Shown: positions 6,677 through 16,134 of the stretch, piece by piece
Numbering within the stretch: the first letter of the stretch is position 1
Layout: every line of letters begins with the position of its first letter
Source: Dechloromonas hortensis
GTDB taxonomy: Bacteria; Pseudomonadota; Gammaproteobacteria; Burkholderiales; Rhodocyclaceae
DNA length: 64,000 nucleotides
NCBI RefSeq assembly: GCF_009469765.1
Contig: NZ_SSSQ01000006.1
Span: forward strand, 1-64,000
Direction of reading: 5' to 3'
Made by a program: the position numbers and the translations under genes
Notes under the pieces: generated by a model
Seen by the model: only the letters and a program-made list of their open reading frames with translations
What the model was told of the DNA's origin: nothing
Databases searched by the model: none

Positions 6677-7957
6677 TTAGAGTCGCCAGACGCTTATTCC
6701 TGCGGCGTTGAATGCAGCAGAATCAAACATGCTTTTCACGTCGGTGATTACCCCACCTGTTTCCAGTTTAGATAAGAAATCCGCGCTTGCACGTTCTTTA
6801 AATTCTTTGTGATTTACAGCAGCAACAATGGCAGCCGCTTTGGGAAGGTCATTCCAGGAGACTAGGTCAACACCATACTCATGTTGCGCCTCTTTTACGT
6901 CAGCGACTGGGTCATGAACTACAACTTGAGCACCGTAGGATTCGAGTTCACGGATAACGTCAATGACACGGGAGTTTCGAAGGTCTGGGCAATCTTCCTT
7001 AAAGGTTAGACCTAGAACGATGATCGGGCAGTTTTTGATTGGGTGCCCTCTGCGTACCAACTGTTTTATGGTCTGCTCCGCAACAAATTTGCCCATGCCA
7101 TCGTTAATTCGACGGCCGGCAAGGATAACCTCGGGGTGATATCCTAATTTTTGTGCTTTATGGGTCAGGTAATATGGGTCAACACCAATACAGTGACCAC
7201 CAACCAGGCCTGGTCTGAAGGGTAGGAAATTCCACTTGGTTCCAGCTGCTTGCAGGACTTCAAGAGTATCAATTCCAATTCGGTCAAATATGATGGCTAA
7301 CTCGTTCATCAGTGCAATATTGAGGTCGCGCTGGGTGTTCTCAATCACTTTGGCTGCTTCGGCAACTTTGATCGACGAGGCCGGAAAGACACCCGCTGTA
7401 ATTACGCTGGCGTATATCTCCTGAACGGTAGCAAGGGTTTCCGGCGTGTCACCAGAAACTACCTTGACGATCTTGGTTACAGTGCGTTCCTTGTCACCAG
7501 GATTGATGCGTTCAGGAGAGTAGCCGACAAAGAAATCCGTTTTCCATTTCTTGCCTGAGTACTGCTCAATGATCGGAATACAGACCTCTTCCGTTGCGCC
7601 CGGATATACGGTCGATTCGAAAACAATGATCGCACCCTGTTTAAGATTTTGGCCCACGGCACGGGAGGAACTGACCAGAGGGCTGAAATCCGGCTGGTGG
7701 GCATCGTCTACCGGAGTGGGGACGGCAACGATGACAAAATCAGCTTCTTTCAGACACGCTGTATCGGTTCCCACTTCCAGAAGGGTCGCTTCTTTCAGGT
7801 CTTGGCTACTGACTTCGCCTGTTGGGTCTATATGCTGCTTGTAGCTTGCAATTTTTTCTGCAGATAAATCTAGGCCAATAGTACGAAACTTTTTGCCGAA
7901 TTCGACTGCTAAAGGAAGTCCGACATAACCAAGTCCAACGACAGCGATTGTTTTCAT
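6677..7957 (-). CDS. tviB: UDP-sugar 6-dehydrogenase, TviB/WbpO type
   Basis: 426 residues with the full UDP-glucose/GDP-mannose dehydrogenase architecture. The NAD-binding GLGYVGLPLA is at 8-17, the central helical domain follows, and the catalytic Cys256 lies in GGHCIGVDPYYLTHKA. The C-terminal UDP-binding domain contains GLTFKEDCPDLRNS. The catalytic segment and YSPERINPGD resemble TviB/WbpO enzymes that oxidise UDP-N-acetylhexosamines to uronic acids more than plain UDP-glucose dehydrogenases. It would supply an acidic amino sugar for the exopolysaccharide. It lies 29 bases downstream of prsT in the same operon. Confidence 0.85.
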   Translation of the reverse strand: MKTIAVVGLGYVGLPLAVEFGKKFRTIGLDLSAEKIASYKQHIDPTGEVSSQDLKEATLLEVGTDTACLKEADFVIVAVPTPVDDAHQPDFSPLVSSSRAVGQNLKQGAIIVFESTVYPGATEEVCIPIIEQYSGKKWKTDFFVGYSPERINPGDKERTVTKIVKVVSGDTPETLATVQEIYASVITAGVFPASSIKVAEAAKVIENTQRDLNIALMNELAIIFDRIGIDTLEVLQAAGTKWNFLPFRPGLVGGHCIGVDPYYLTHKAQKLGYHPEVILAGRRINDGMGKFVAEQTIKQLVRRGHPIKNCPIIVLGLTFKEDCPDLRNSRVIDVIRELESYGAQVVVHDPVADVKEAQHEYGVDLVSWNDLPKAAAIVAAVNHKEFKERASADFLSKLETGGVITDVKSMFDSAAFNAAGISVWRL

Positions 7958-7986
7958 CTTTGAGCTCTTGGAATAAAGGGAAGTAG

Positions 7987-10758
7987 TTAAAGTTCTTTTT
8001 GTAGGCGGGCTACATCAGCTTGCCCTTGGAATTTTTCACCGAGTTTGGCTAATGCGTTTAGCTCAACACGTGCCTCATCTTTTCGTCCTGAACTGACCAG
8101 TATTTTTGCTAAATTAAGTTTTATCGCAGCCGCGTCAGGGGAAATAACCAACGCCTTGCGCAGAATTTCGATGGCTTTGGTTGTTTCGCCCTTTTCTGCA
8201 AGAAGCATCGCCAAGGTATCCATGAATGGTGGTTGGTTGGGCGCCAATTGATTGGCCTTTTCCGCATATTCCAACGCTTTGGGTGACTTCATTTGTCCCG
8301 AAACCCAGGCCAGATTGTTCAGGACGAGAGGGTTGTTGGCTTGTATCTCAAGTGCTGCCCGATAATGCTGAATTGCGCCTGGATAGTCTTTTCGTGCAGT
8401 TGCTACATCACCTAAATGGGAACGGAAGATAATATCTTTCGGATGCTCTTTTACCCAAGTGTTTGAGAATTTTTCTAGTTCGACGGTGTTGCCAGAGGCT
8501 AATAGTGCAGAGTGAAGTTTAACAGCGAGTTCTGGAGCGGCTCCTTGCTTTATCCCTGCACGATAGGCTGCGATGGCTTCAGGCCAACGCTTGCTTGATG
8601 CGTGAATATCACCTTCAAGTATGAAGCCCGTCGGCTCCTTGGGGCGCTGCTTTTGAACTTCTCGAGCTAACCCTAAGGCATCTTCAGGTTTTTTGTTCTC
8701 CAGCGCCAACAGGATCAAGCCTCGTTGGGCTTCAAGAAGGTCTGGCTTGACTTCGAGGGCCTTGCGTAGACTCTTTGATGCATCATCCTTGTTGGCGTTG
8801 GCGATATGTATTTCGGCCATCCGCATGTGTGCAACTGGCGAGGCTGGCTGTAGTGCTGCTAGCTTGCCGTAGGTAACCAAGGCTTGATTCGAATCGCCAG
8901 CAGCTCTTTGTGTTCTGCCCACGGCATCAAGTAACTCAGGCTTGTCTGGCATCGCTGCTAACGCTTCCTGAGCTGCTGTCTGGGCCTTTTTCGTTTCCTT
9001 GCTGCGCAGATAAAACTCGATCAAGGCTAAACGGGGGGCCAGTTCGGTCGGATTGGTTTCAACTGCTTTGTTAATTAGTACTACAACTTCTTCGGGTTTG
9101 CCCCCTGATGCATTTTTAAGATCAGCAAGAGCGATTAGTGCGCCAAGATTATTAGGGTCCGCAGCAAGTACTCTCTCGAAGCGTTTGCGGGCGTCATCAG
9201 GCTTTTTGTCCACCATATCCATTGCGGCAAGACTAACCGCGGCAGGAAGGAAGGCAGGGTTGATTGATAACGCTTTTTCAAAACTAATGCGCGCTCCAGC
9301 GAGGTCGTTCTTGGCCAGTTGCGTGCGCGCTCGCAGATTGTAGGTGGCTGGATTGTCGGGTTGCTTGCGCTCCAGACTGTCAATGGCCTTGAGGGCCTTG
9401 TCCAGTTCATTCCGTCGTAAGTAGGTTGCAATCAGTGCCAGGTCAGCAGTTATGCCCTTATCTGATGCCGATATTTTTTCCAGTTCGTTGTAGCCGGTAT
9501 TTATGTCGCCAAGAGCCATATGCGCAATGGCTAGTGACGTTCTCTTCGCTGGATCACTGGGATCAAGCTGGTTGGCTTTGGCGAAAAACTCTTCCGCTTT
9601 CTTGGCATCGCCATTCTGGAGAAAAGTTTGTCCAGCCAGAGTAAGCAAGGTGGGGTCTTTATCGATGCGTCCGAGCACAGGTGAGAGTGTGCTCATTGCT
9701 TTGGCCGCTTGTCCTGTCCGCAAGTAATTGGAGACAAGCAGGCGACGAGCTAGAAGCATGTCCGGTGCCTGTTGCAGTGCCTTGTTTAAATAGGACTCCG
9801 CTTGTATGTAGGAGCGAAGTTGGTATTCGATGGCTCCTGCAATCTGGAGAGCATTCGGATTATTCGGGGTGAGCTTCAAGAGTTGTTGAGCCAACTCCCT
9901 GGCGATTTTGTAGTCCTTCCGCTGATAGGTGAGTTGAGTATCCAAATAGATGGTCTGCGGATGTTTTGGAGCTATTTTTTTGAGTGCATCAAGCTGCTTG
10001 TTTGCGTCATCTGTTTTCCCTTGCTGCATGAGTATGGAAATAATCGCGGCATGAGCTGGCAGAAAGTCATTTTTGACTTCCGTCACCTTGCGATACAGTT
10101 CCAGCGATTTTTCTTGATTGCCTTGGACTGCAGCGAGCGAAGCGTTGAGAAAAAGTGCCTCGTGATTATTGGCTGTTTTGGAGAGAATGCTGTCGACAAT
10201 GGCTTGAGCGCCTTCGTAATCGCTGTTCGCAGCTTTTAACCGGGCGTCTGCCAACAGAGCTGGTGCGTAATCAGGCTGAGCAGTTAATGCAGCTTTCAGT
10301 GCAGCAAGAGCGGCTTCTCGATTTCCCTGGACTAGATAAGCTGCGCTCAATGTCGTCTTTAGGTTGGCAGATGCCTCGGTCGAAGGAAGCTCCAGTTTTG
10401 AGAATTCGTCGCTGATTTTTTTTGCTTGCCCGGTGCCGAGCAAGGCTCGGGCAAGCAAGGGGATGGTTTCTTCTTGCGAGAACTTGAGCTCGTGGGCTTT
10501 CCTAAGTTCGACTTCTGCACCTGCAGCGTCGCCGCTCTCGAGTAGGGCTTTACCCAAAAGGAAGCGGGCTTCACCGAGATTAGGGTTTTGCTGAAGAGCA
10601 TTTTTAAACTGGATCACAGCAGCTTTGCTGTCGTTTTTGGAAAGATAATCTCGCCCTGATGCGATAAGTGTTTCCGGCTTGTCGCCACTGCAGCCAGTCA
10701 GGGCTGTCAGCAGGAGCGTCGAGAATGCTGCAGACCGAAAAAGGGTTCTTTTATTCAT
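7987..10758 (-). CDS. prsT: PEP-CTERM system TPR-repeat lipoprotein PrsT
   Basis: A 923-residue lipoprotein: the signal peptide ends in the lipobox LTGC (Cys23). The rest is an almost continuous array of tetratricopeptide repeats from about residue 30 to the C-terminus (for example YLSKNDSKAAVIQFKNALQQ). Length and neighbours match PrsT, which occurs beside prsK and prsR in exosortase A systems. It is probably anchored in a membrane facing the periplasm and serves as a scaffold for the export apparatus; its exact role is not known. It lies 23 bases downstream of prsR. Confidence 0.9.
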   Translation of the reverse strand: MNKRTLFRSAAFSTLLLTALTGCSGDKPETLIASGRDYLSKNDSKAAVIQFKNALQQNPNLGEARFLLGKALLESGDAAGAEVELRKAHELKFSQEETIPLLARALLGTGQAKKISDEFSKLELPSTEASANLKTTLSAAYLVQGNREAALAALKAALTAQPDYAPALLADARLKAANSDYEGAQAIVDSILSKTANNHEALFLNASLAAVQGNQEKSLELYRKVTEVKNDFLPAHAAIISILMQQGKTDDANKQLDALKKIAPKHPQTIYLDTQLTYQRKDYKIARELAQQLLKLTPNNPNALQIAGAIEYQLRSYIQAESYLNKALQQAPDMLLARRLLVSNYLRTGQAAKAMSTLSPVLGRIDKDPTLLTLAGQTFLQNGDAKKAEEFFAKANQLDPSDPAKRTSLAIAHMALGDINTGYNELEKISASDKGITADLALIATYLRRNELDKALKAIDSLERKQPDNPATYNLRARTQLAKNDLAGARISFEKALSINPAFLPAAVSLAAMDMVDKKPDDARKRFERVLAADPNNLGALIALADLKNASGGKPEEVVVLINKAVETNPTELAPRLALIEFYLRSKETKKAQTAAQEALAAMPDKPELLDAVGRTQRAAGDSNQALVTYGKLAALQPASPVAHMRMAEIHIANANKDDASKSLRKALEVKPDLLEAQRGLILLALENKKPEDALGLAREVQKQRPKEPTGFILEGDIHASSKRWPEAIAAYRAGIKQGAAPELAVKLHSALLASGNTVELEKFSNTWVKEHPKDIIFRSHLGDVATARKDYPGAIQHYRAALEIQANNPLVLNNLAWVSGQMKSPKALEYAEKANQLAPNQPPFMDTLAMLLAEKGETTKAIEILRKALVISPDAAAIKLNLAKILVSSGRKDEARVELNALAKLGEKFQGQADVARLQKEL

Positions 10759-10781
10759 AATCGTGGTCTCGCTGAAGGTGG

Positions 10782-12140
10782 TTATTTCAGGCCTAGTCTA
10801 TGCATCAGGTCATACAGAGTAGGGCGGCTGATCCCTAGAATTTCTGATGCTCGCATGAGGTTGCCATTGGCTCGCCCAAGCGCTGTAACAATGGCACGTC
10901 TTTCGGCCTCGTCGCGTACACGGCGTAGGTCAATAAACTCACTGTCATCTTCTGCAGCGTGATTGAGACCTATGTCTTCGCGTGTAATTTGCGAGCCATC
11001 AGCCATAATTACTGAACGTTTTATGCAGTTTTCAAGCTCGCGTACATTGCCTGGCCATGAATGGGCCTCTATTGCCCGAATAGCATCTTCTGTAAGTACC
11101 ATATTGCCGCAATTTTGCTCTGCGGCAAAACGCCTGACAAAGGCGTGTGCCAGTAGTGCCGGGTCACCTTTGCGCAGCCGAAGGGGGGGGATAATAATAA
11201 TTATCTCGGCAAGCCGATAATAGAGGTCTTCGCGGAAGCGACCTTCTTTTATAAGCGTACTAAGATCTTGGTGTGTGGCGCAGACAATGCGAACGTCGAC
11301 CGGGATTTCCTGGCGTCCGCCAATGCGCTCAATGATGCGCTCTTGAAGGAACCGTAACAATTTAGATTGCAAGGATAGCGGCAGATCACCGATTTCATCC
11401 AGAAACAGGGTCCCGGTATGGGCTGTTTCGATTTTTCCTGGCGTGGTCTTGGCTGCCCCGGTAAACGCCCCTTTTTCGTAACCAAAAAGTTCGCTTTCAA
11501 GCAAATTGTCTGGAATAGCTGCGCAATTGATGGCTACAAAGCGCTCTTTCCTTCGGGGCGAACTGTCATGTAACCCCCGCGCCAGAACTTCTTTGCCAGT
11601 CCCGCTTTCGCCAAGTAGAAGGACAGTAGCATTGCTGTTTGCTACCTTTTCGATGGTGCGGCACACACGCAGCATTTCAGCATCGCGAGTAATCAATCCG
11701 GCAAGAGCTGCGGGATGTTGCATTTCCTGCAGGCGTCGGTTTTCCTGCTGGAGATCAAATAGGCGGAATGCACGGTCAATCGTTAATGTCAGTAGTTCCG
11801 GTTCGAATGGTTTTGCAAAAAAATCGTAGGCACCGAGGGCTATTGCACGTAGCGCATTGGCACGATCATTTTGCCCGGTTAGTACAATTACTTTGGTTTC
11901 CGGAGCGGTGGATACGATTTGCTCCAGTAGGCGAAATCCCTCGGAGACCGAGTCTGCATCGGGGGGGAGTCCAAGATCCATGGTCACGACCGGCGGACTG
12001 TGTCGGTGAATCTGCAGTAGCGCACTTTCGCGGTCATCTGCGGTCAACGTCTCGAATTGGTCAAAAGACCAGCGCAATTGTTTTTGAAGGGCCGGGTCGT
12101 CTTCGACGATAAGTAAAGGGCGGCGCTTTTCGGTGCTCAC
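10782..12140 (-). CDS. prsR: sigma-54 response regulator PrsR
   Basis: 452 residues in three parts. The receiver domain has acidic EDD (13-15), phospho-acceptor Asp55 and Lys110. The AAA+ sigma-54 activation domain has Walker A GESGTGKE (177-184) and the GAFTGA loop (224-229) that contacts sigma-54. A C-terminal Fis-type helix-turn-helix ends in [19 protein letters not shown]. This is the NtrC-like regulator that in PEP-CTERM systems acts with RpoN to switch on PEP-CTERM protein genes. The start overlaps the prsK stop by 4 bases. A matching sigma-54 promoter is present upstream of the PEP-CTERM gene at 58 kb. Confidence 0.93.
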   Translation of the reverse strand: MSTEKRRPLLIVEDDPALQKQLRWSFDQFETLTADDRESALLQIHRHSPPVVTMDLGLPPDADSVSEGFRLLEQIVSTAPETKVIVLTGQNDRANALRAIALGAYDFFAKPFEPELLTLTIDRAFRLFDLQQENRRLQEMQHPAALAGLITRDAEMLRVCRTIEKVANSNATVLLLGESGTGKEVLARGLHDSSPRRKERFVAINCAAIPDNLLESELFGYEKGAFTGAAKTTPGKIETAHTGTLFLDEIGDLPLSLQSKLLRFLQERIIERIGGRQEIPVDVRIVCATHQDLSTLIKEGRFREDLYYRLAEIIIIIPPLRLRKGDPALLAHAFVRRFAAEQNCGNMVLTEDAIRAIEAHSWPGNVRELENCIKRSVIMADGSQITREDIGLNHAAEDDSEFIDLRRVRDEAERRAIVTALGRANGNLMRASEILGISRPTLYDLMHRLGLK

Positions 12141-14254
12141 GAAGCATCCCCTTCTTTTAAGTCGGACTCGGTTCGCAGATCGAAGAGGGGCAAAATCATT
12201 GTGATTCTTGTCCCATGGTTTTCTTCACTATCAACCAGCATTTCCCCACCTAGTTCTTTAATGTACTGCGCACTTTCAAAGGCACCGATTCCCATTCCCG
12301 ATTGTTTGGTACTTTGAAATGGTTTGAAGAGACGATTCCGGATGAACTCCTGGCTCATGCCGTGACCTGTATCACCAACTTCTATGGCCGCCCTGTCTCC
12401 TCGTTTCTCCAGCGATACCCAAACTCGCCCGCTCGGATCGGTCGCATCCAGAGCATTTTGAACAAGATGGCCGATGACCCTTTCGAGGCGCTCTTCGTGG
12501 CCGCGAGTGGTTAGCCGCTCATGGAGGCGTATTTCCAATAATCGGCCTTGGTTGATTTTACCCCGTTGTATCCGTTCAATGACATCTGGAAGATTCACGC
12601 CGCAAGGGGTGCCCGGTGGTGTTGCCCCTTCTCTTAATTGCATCATGAGTTGCCGCATACGTTCGACCGAGTGCTCCACCGTCATCAGCATGTCCTGTTG
12701 GAACTCTGGGTTGTCCCGATGGCGTTCAGCATTACGCAGCATCAAGGATAGTTGTGTGACGATATTTTTCAGATCATGTACGACGAACGCCGACATCTTG
12801 TTAAATGCATCAAATTTCTTTGATTCCAGCAGTGCTTCGGTTGCTTGCATCTTGGCGAGGAAACCCGCTGCTTGACAGCCGGCTGTGCGCAGCAAATCGT
12901 TGACTTCCCAATTAATGTCGATTTTGGTTCGTGAACTTGTCAGGACCACAAAGCCATTGATCTCGGTACCCACCATTAACGGGACAATAAGCCATGCGTT
13001 TGGAATGTTTGAAACCCACGCCGGAATATCGAGTTGACCGTAACGGCCCGGAAAACAACGGTACTCCTCCAGGTTGATGACCCAGCCACTGGTCAAAAGA
13101 AATTGGATTAGAGGGGAGTCGAAGTCTTCTCTGCTGCTTTCAACAGGAATGTTCCAGCGCGCTGCTTGGCAAAAAACGCTGCGCCCAGAGTCAAGTAACC
13201 AGAGTCCGCCACCAGGGCTTTCAACCATGTTGGCCAAACCACGAACGACTTGTTGTCCCATCGCTTGGGGGGAGTCTTGGGTGGATAGCGTTTGCGTGAA
13301 ACGTAGCCATTCTTCCCTGTAATCATAGCGATAGCTGAAAAAGTGCTTGCCGACCAGAACGCGCAATTTGGCGCGCATTGACCCGGAAACTACTAAATAG
13401 CCTAGACCTAATAGCCCAGCGAAAAGCAAACCCAATTGGAGTGCCCGGCCCCAGTCACCACCAAAATAGCGAACGTAGTAACCAATACCCGACATGAACA
13501 GCAAATACAGGCCGGCAATTAGCAGTGTTGCTGAATGAAAGGCGGCTTTTTGTGAGAGGCGGATTTTGGAGGTCCAGTCGCGGCTTCGTAAGGTGGAGAC
13601 TATGAAAAGCGGAATGACCAGTGTATTGACAAAGCCACGGACGGCTAAGGCATCTGGATCAATCCGGTTGAACATCAATGCGTCGGAATAGAGATACAAA
13701 TCGAAGATGAAAAGGCCACCCAGACCGAGACAGAGCGGCTTTACGTTCCATCGAGAGTCTTCTGATACGTTTCGGAACAATTGCTCAACCAGGATCAGGC
13801 CGAGAAGTATCATCAGCAATGCTTGGAAAAGTACTGTTCTTGCCCAATGCTCTATCGAAATCAGGCTAAAACCTAGTGCGAGATGCAACGCAATGCCGCT
13901 GATGACTGCAACCCAGCAGGCGGGCGTGAGCCATGAAGCTAGCGAGGGCCGTGTTGTCTCGCCCGATCTCTTGTCAAACGCGAGAAGGAGAATCAAAAAA
14001 ACATACCAGCAGCCATAGCGAAGAAAGTCGGCGAGTGTGTTGGCAAGTAGAAGGAGGGGCGAGTTGGTAAGTGCGAAGGCCGTTCCTAGGCCTGCCCAGC
14101 AAGCCGAAATGAGCATGGCCAACAGTAATGCGCGAGGGCGGGTGCTATGGCGCCATTCCGCTCCAAGTGAAAATAAGTAGACAGCAAACAGCAGATAGCC
14201 ACTGGCTGCAATTCCGAAGCTCCAGGCGATCAGTGATGCCGGTTGGTTTTCCAT
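12137..14254 (-). CDS. prsK: sensor histidine kinase PrsK
   Basis: A 705-residue membrane sensor kinase. The first 290 residues hold roughly eight hydrophobic segments. Residues of about 315-470 look like a GAF sensor domain. The phospho-acceptor His493 lies in VVHDLKNIV, and the ATP-binding domain has NALDAT and DTGHGMSQEF followed by a GIGAFESAQY segment. Length, order and neighbours match PrsK of XrtA/PEP-CTERM systems. It is presumed to phosphorylate PrsR. The signal is unknown; the large membrane part suggests sensing in or at the membrane. Confidence 0.92.
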   Translation of the reverse strand: MENQPASLIAWSFGIAASGYLLFAVYLFSLGAEWRHSTRPRALLLAMLISACWAGLGTAFALTNSPLLLLANTLADFLRYGCWYVFLILLLAFDKRSGETTRPSLASWLTPACWVAVISGIALHLALGFSLISIEHWARTVLFQALLMILLGLILVEQLFRNVSEDSRWNVKPLCLGLGGLFIFDLYLYSDALMFNRIDPDALAVRGFVNTLVIPLFIVSTLRSRDWTSKIRLSQKAAFHSATLLIAGLYLLFMSGIGYYVRYFGGDWGRALQLGLLFAGLLGLGYLVVSGSMRAKLRVLVGKHFFSYRYDYREEWLRFTQTLSTQDSPQAMGQQVVRGLANMVESPGGGLWLLDSGRSVFCQAARWNIPVESSREDFDSPLIQFLLTSGWVINLEEYRCFPGRYGQLDIPAWVSNIPNAWLIVPLMVGTEINGFVVLTSSRTKIDINWEVNDLLRTAGCQAAGFLAKMQATEALLESKKFDAFNKMSAFVVHDLKNIVTQLSLMLRNAERHRDNPEFQQDMLMTVEHSVERMRQLMMQLREGATPPGTPCGVNLPDVIERIQRGKINQGRLLEIRLHERLTTRGHEERLERVIGHLVQNALDATDPSGRVWVSLEKRGDRAAIEVGDTGHGMSQEFIRNRLFKPFQSTKQSGMGIGAFESAQYIKELGGEMLVDSEENHGTRITMILPLFDLRTESDLKEGDAS

Positions 14255-14298
14255 TGAGAGGTATCTAGGCCATCGCGCTATTGCGCCTCGGCATTGCC

Positions 14299-15681
14299 TT
14301 AGTGAGCACCCTTGCCTGTCAAGACGACACCAACTGTTTCGAATAGAACGACCATGTCCAGGAAAAGAGAGTGGTTCTTAACGTAGTAGAGGTCGTATTG
14401 CAGTTTTTCAGCTGAGTCTTCAACGGTAGCACCATAGTGATAGCGTACTTGCGCCCAGCCAGTGACCCCCGGTTTGACGCTATGGCGAACGGCATAAAAA
14501 GGAATTTCTTTGGTTAGTTGGTCGACAAAGAATGGGCGTTCTGGGCGAGGACCAACGAGGCTCATATCGCCTTTTAGAACGCTGAACAGTTGAGGAAGTT
14601 CGTCAATGCGTAGTTTTCGGATGAATTTTCCAACCTTGGTGACGCGATCATCCTGTGCTTTGGCCCAGATCGGTTTGCCATCCTTTTCAGCATCACGCCG
14701 CATACTGCGAAACTTGATGACATTAAACAAGCGGCCGTTTAGACCAACCCGTTCCTGGCGATAGAACAATGGAAATCCATTTTCCGCGACTATCAAGATG
14801 CCAGTAGCCAGCATTACAGGCATTGCGAGAATAATCAGGATCGAGGCGAAGACAATGTCGAATAAACGTTTGATGACGGTTCGCAGGGTTCCCTGGCGAA
14901 AACCGTCGCCGAAAATAAGCCAGCCAGCATAGAGAGAGTCGAGGCGGATTTGCCCTAGCGTTTGCTCGAAATGGCTGGCCAGATCCATTACACGTATGCC
15001 GTGCAGCTTGCAGTCAAGCAGTTCGCGGAGTGGCATTGATCCGCCACGGCGCTCGCTCAGGGCTACCACAATCTCATTGGCTCTTAGAGCAATCGCAGTA
15101 TCAGTCAGGGTTTTGCTCCGGGAGAGAATCTGTGTCTCCGGGACAACATGCGCCTCTTCATTCGGGCTAGGAATGAAACCAATAATTTCGGCTGATGGAT
15201 CTGATTTTGCGAGGGCGCGTTTGACGGATAGAGCTTGAGAGCCAGCGCCAAATATCAGAATGCGACGGCTGACGAGTGTGCTGCTATTTCTATGAGAGGC
15301 ACTGACGCGATTGACCAACATGCCAAATACTGCGGACATTGCGGATAGTTGAGCAAATTCCCGGCTAATGTCGGTTACCGGAAGCAAGGCAAAAACCGCG
15401 TAGGCAAGTGGTACGGCTAAATAGAGCGACAGCACGGCTCTTGCTCTGCTTTCGCTGACGGTACGGTTGTGTATCCGTTGATAAAAGCCTAGCCAGCCAT
15501 TGACGATTAGCATCGTGACGCCAAGGATTGCGGCAAATAGAAGGAGGTGACTATGATTGATCGGAAGGCCGCTACTGATCCACATGAAGGCGATGAGCAT
15601 CCCGACAATAATGAATGAGAGGTCAAAGATCATCTGTATCAAGCTGCGCCAACTGAACCAGTGACTAAAGATTTTGACCAT
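14299..15681 (-). CDS. polyprenyl-phosphate sugar-1-phosphate transferase (PEP-CTERM type)
   Basis: 460 residues with four to five N-terminal membrane segments (to about 115), a Rossmann-like middle (ILIFGAGSQALSVKRAL) and a C-terminal bacterial sugar transferase domain. That domain begins after one more membrane helix near FDIVFASILIILAMPVMLAT and has FYRQERVGLNG, FRSMRRDAE, RKLRIDELPQL and LVGPRPERP. This is the initiating enzyme that loads the first sugar-phosphate onto undecaprenyl phosphate at the inner membrane. It matches the sugar transferase family specific to XrtA/PEP-CTERM systems. It is the first gene of the minus-strand run that continues through prsKRT. Confidence 0.9.
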   Translation of the reverse strand: MVKIFSHWFSWRSLIQMIFDLSFIIVGMLIAFMWISSGLPINHSHLLLFAAILGVTMLIVNGWLGFYQRIHNRTVSESRARAVLSLYLAVPLAYAVFALLPVTDISREFAQLSAMSAVFGMLVNRVSASHRNSSTLVSRRILIFGAGSQALSVKRALAKSDPSAEIIGFIPSPNEEAHVVPETQILSRSKTLTDTAIALRANEIVVALSERRGGSMPLRELLDCKLHGIRVMDLASHFEQTLGQIRLDSLYAGWLIFGDGFRQGTLRTVIKRLFDIVFASILIILAMPVMLATGILIVAENGFPLFYRQERVGLNGRLFNVIKFRSMRRDAEKDGKPIWAKAQDDRVTKVGKFIRKLRIDELPQLFSVLKGDMSLVGPRPERPFFVDQLTKEIPFYAVRHSVKPGVTGWAQVRYHYGATVEDSAEKLQYDLYYVKNHSLFLDMVVLFETVGVVLTGKGAH

Positions 15682-16134
15682 TGCTTACCTCCGAACTCAT
15701 CCCGTAAATGCCAATGCCCTGCAAAATCAGTTACCCCTACTTAGTGGGCAATGCCTTCTCGTAGATCATGCCCCTTCTATCCAGCAAGTCGTCTGAAATG
15801 ATTCTACGAGTCATGGCACATATTGCCTGTGTACTATTTCACGGCGACTTCACATTCCAACGCTTTATCATCTGGAATGTTGTACGTCATAAATTCAATG
15901 AGGTTTTTCACGGTCATTCTGAGTAATATCAGTCATTTGCGACGATCAGCTCAATGAGTAAAAATCTCACTATGACAATTGCGCATTGTACTGAGTTCAG
16001 TCATTAAAAGCCCTACAACCAAAGTAATAGACCTGCTTGCATTGTGATCCTCTCTGGCTATCTACTCAAACAAAGAGTGGTGTATAACACTGACATCGCT
16101 CCGAGATTCTGCTTGGCACAACGAGGTGTCGCTG
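15682..16134. other. divergent promoter region
   Basis: These 453 bases separate the minus-strand prs operon from the plus-strand N-acyltransferase gene and contain no credible gene. They should carry promoters for both. For the plus strand, candidates are TTGCAT (16037-16042) with TATCTA (16059-16064), and a TATAAC hexamer at 16083-16088; none is strong. I searched both strands for the GG-N10-GC pattern of sigma-54 promoters and found none. Confidence 0.4.

Noticed and set aside
7987..10758. Many plus-strand reading frames across the TPR gene (for example 9802-10239)
   Set aside because: They are antisense shadows of prsT, without ribosome binding sites or recognisable domains.
15812..15834. 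Second sigma-54-like element (TGGCAC ... TTGCC)
   Set aside because: GG and GC are only 8 bases apart instead of 10.
16111..16131. TTGGCAC-like start of a sigma-54 promoter before the N-acyltransferase gene
   Set aside because: The bases ten positions after GG are TG, not GC, and the site would lie too close to the start codon.
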